Positions 14,086 through 14,514 of a stretch of DNA of 14,514 nt are shown here, in pieces; the first letter of the stretch is position 1, and every line of letters begins with the position of its first letter. The notes under the pieces were generated by a model that saw nothing but the letters and a program-made list of their open reading frames with translations, was not told the DNA's origin and did no database searches. The position numbers and the translations under genes were made by a program. Source of the DNA: Actinomycetes bacterium (GTDB taxonomy: Bacteria > Actinomycetota > Actinomycetes > Actinomycetales > Microbacteriaceae); NCBI GenBank assembly GCA_023432005.1, contig JAEYVF010000091.1, positions 1-14,514 of the forward strand. The letters run 5' to 3'.

Positions 14086-14514
14086 GGACGCAGCGCAGAT
14101 CGCACCCGCTCAGAGATCCCGCGTTTCCGCTTCTCGATCCTTATCATTCCTCCTAGAGAAGGTTGGACGTCAGGCCCGTCCCCTCCGCCACAGTTGCGCA
14201 CTAAGCGATTGATATTTCGCATTTTATCAAGCGCGAATGGCTTCGATATCCAGCAATAGCCCCAGCAGCTACCGCCGGCTCATTAGTGCGCCGCCATGGG
14301 CACCGCAGTGAAGAACAGGTCATTAAAGCCAGTGAACCGATGGTACCGAAAGTGAAGCCGCCGGCGACGCCGGCCATGCGGGTTCTCGAAATCCTGAAGG
14401 TGATGGTCGGTCATGATCGCCAACTCCGTGTGCTGCGCATTGTCGACGTTCGTTATCGCAATGAGGCAAGGGAGCGCATTTGGGGCCGCACCGGAGCGGA
14501 GCCATCACTAATCT
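14086..14514. other. 429-base stretch with no supported gene; possible partial ORF at right edge
   Basis: I see no convincing gene, RNA or repeat here. On the forward strand one frame is open from after a TAA at 14202 to the window edge. Possible starts are GTG 14286 or ATG 14340; the latter would read MVPKVKPPATPAMRVLEIL onward, with many Arg and Val. Neither start has a Shine-Dalgarno, and I do not recognise the protein. The reverse-strand frame at 14323-14508 has a composition like a shadow. A small GC hairpin (CCGGC/GCCGG, 14361-14373) lacks a T-run. The open frame may be the start of a gene continuing beyond the window, or a gene relic. Confidence 0.4.

Noticed and set aside
14323..14508. 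Reverse-strand 61-aa frame
   Set aside because: No ribosome-binding site, a composition typical of a shadow frame, and no recognisable family.

Overview
The window looks like chromosomal DNA of a GC-rich alphaproteobacterium. That rests on the high GC content, a 3TM holin of the kind found in alphaproteobacterial phages and gene transfer agents, and universal stress proteins that match alphaproteobacterial types as I recall them. No rRNA, tRNA, CRISPR array or complete mobile element is visible, so lineage below class level is not supported.

Layout, left to right. (1) The 3' part of a 3TM holin gene (to 422), the only phage-type gene seen. (2) A forward pair: a P1B-4-type heavy-metal P-type ATPase (508-2559) and a CaCA-family cation antiporter (2604-3560), closed by a large inverted repeat at 3568-3615 that lies between convergent genes. 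(3) A long reverse-strand operon, 10547 down to 3625, in the order nqrA-nqrB-nqrC-nqrD-nqrE-nqrF-apbE-nqrM-CBS protein. Almost every junction is a 1-8 nt overlap or a 4 nt gap, so this is one translationally coupled unit. It encodes the Na+-translocating NADH:quinone reductase (NQR), the flavin transferase that attaches its FMN groups, and the small cysteine protein needed to mature its iron site. nqrM (58 aa) is short and easily missed. (4) A forward set diverging from nqrA: a secreted pentaheme c-type cytochrome (10602-11681), a tandem-domain universal stress protein, a second universal stress protein broken by a +1 frameshift, and a HEAT-repeat-like protein (13525-14085). (5) A right-hand stretch (14086-14514) with no gene I can support, though one forward frame stays open to the edge.

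The main point of interest is the NQR. NqrC, NqrD, NqrE and NqrF keep their cofactor residues: the FMN-threonine motif, the four Cys of the NqrD/NqrE iron site, and the 2Fe-2S, FAD and NADH motifs. NqrB is only 254 aa, lacks the N-terminal portion of the family, and lacks the segment with the covalent FMN (SGAT) site. Since NqrB normally takes electrons from the periplasmic FMN of NqrC and returns them to quinone, this NQR may be wired differently. The divergent gene for a periplasmic pentaheme cytochrome is an obvious candidate partner; the multiheme cytochrome encoded with the Rnf complex in Methanosarcina is a precedent. That link is inference. The surrounding genes for metal export, cation exchange, CBS sensing and stress proteins suggest a stress or energy-limitation locus.
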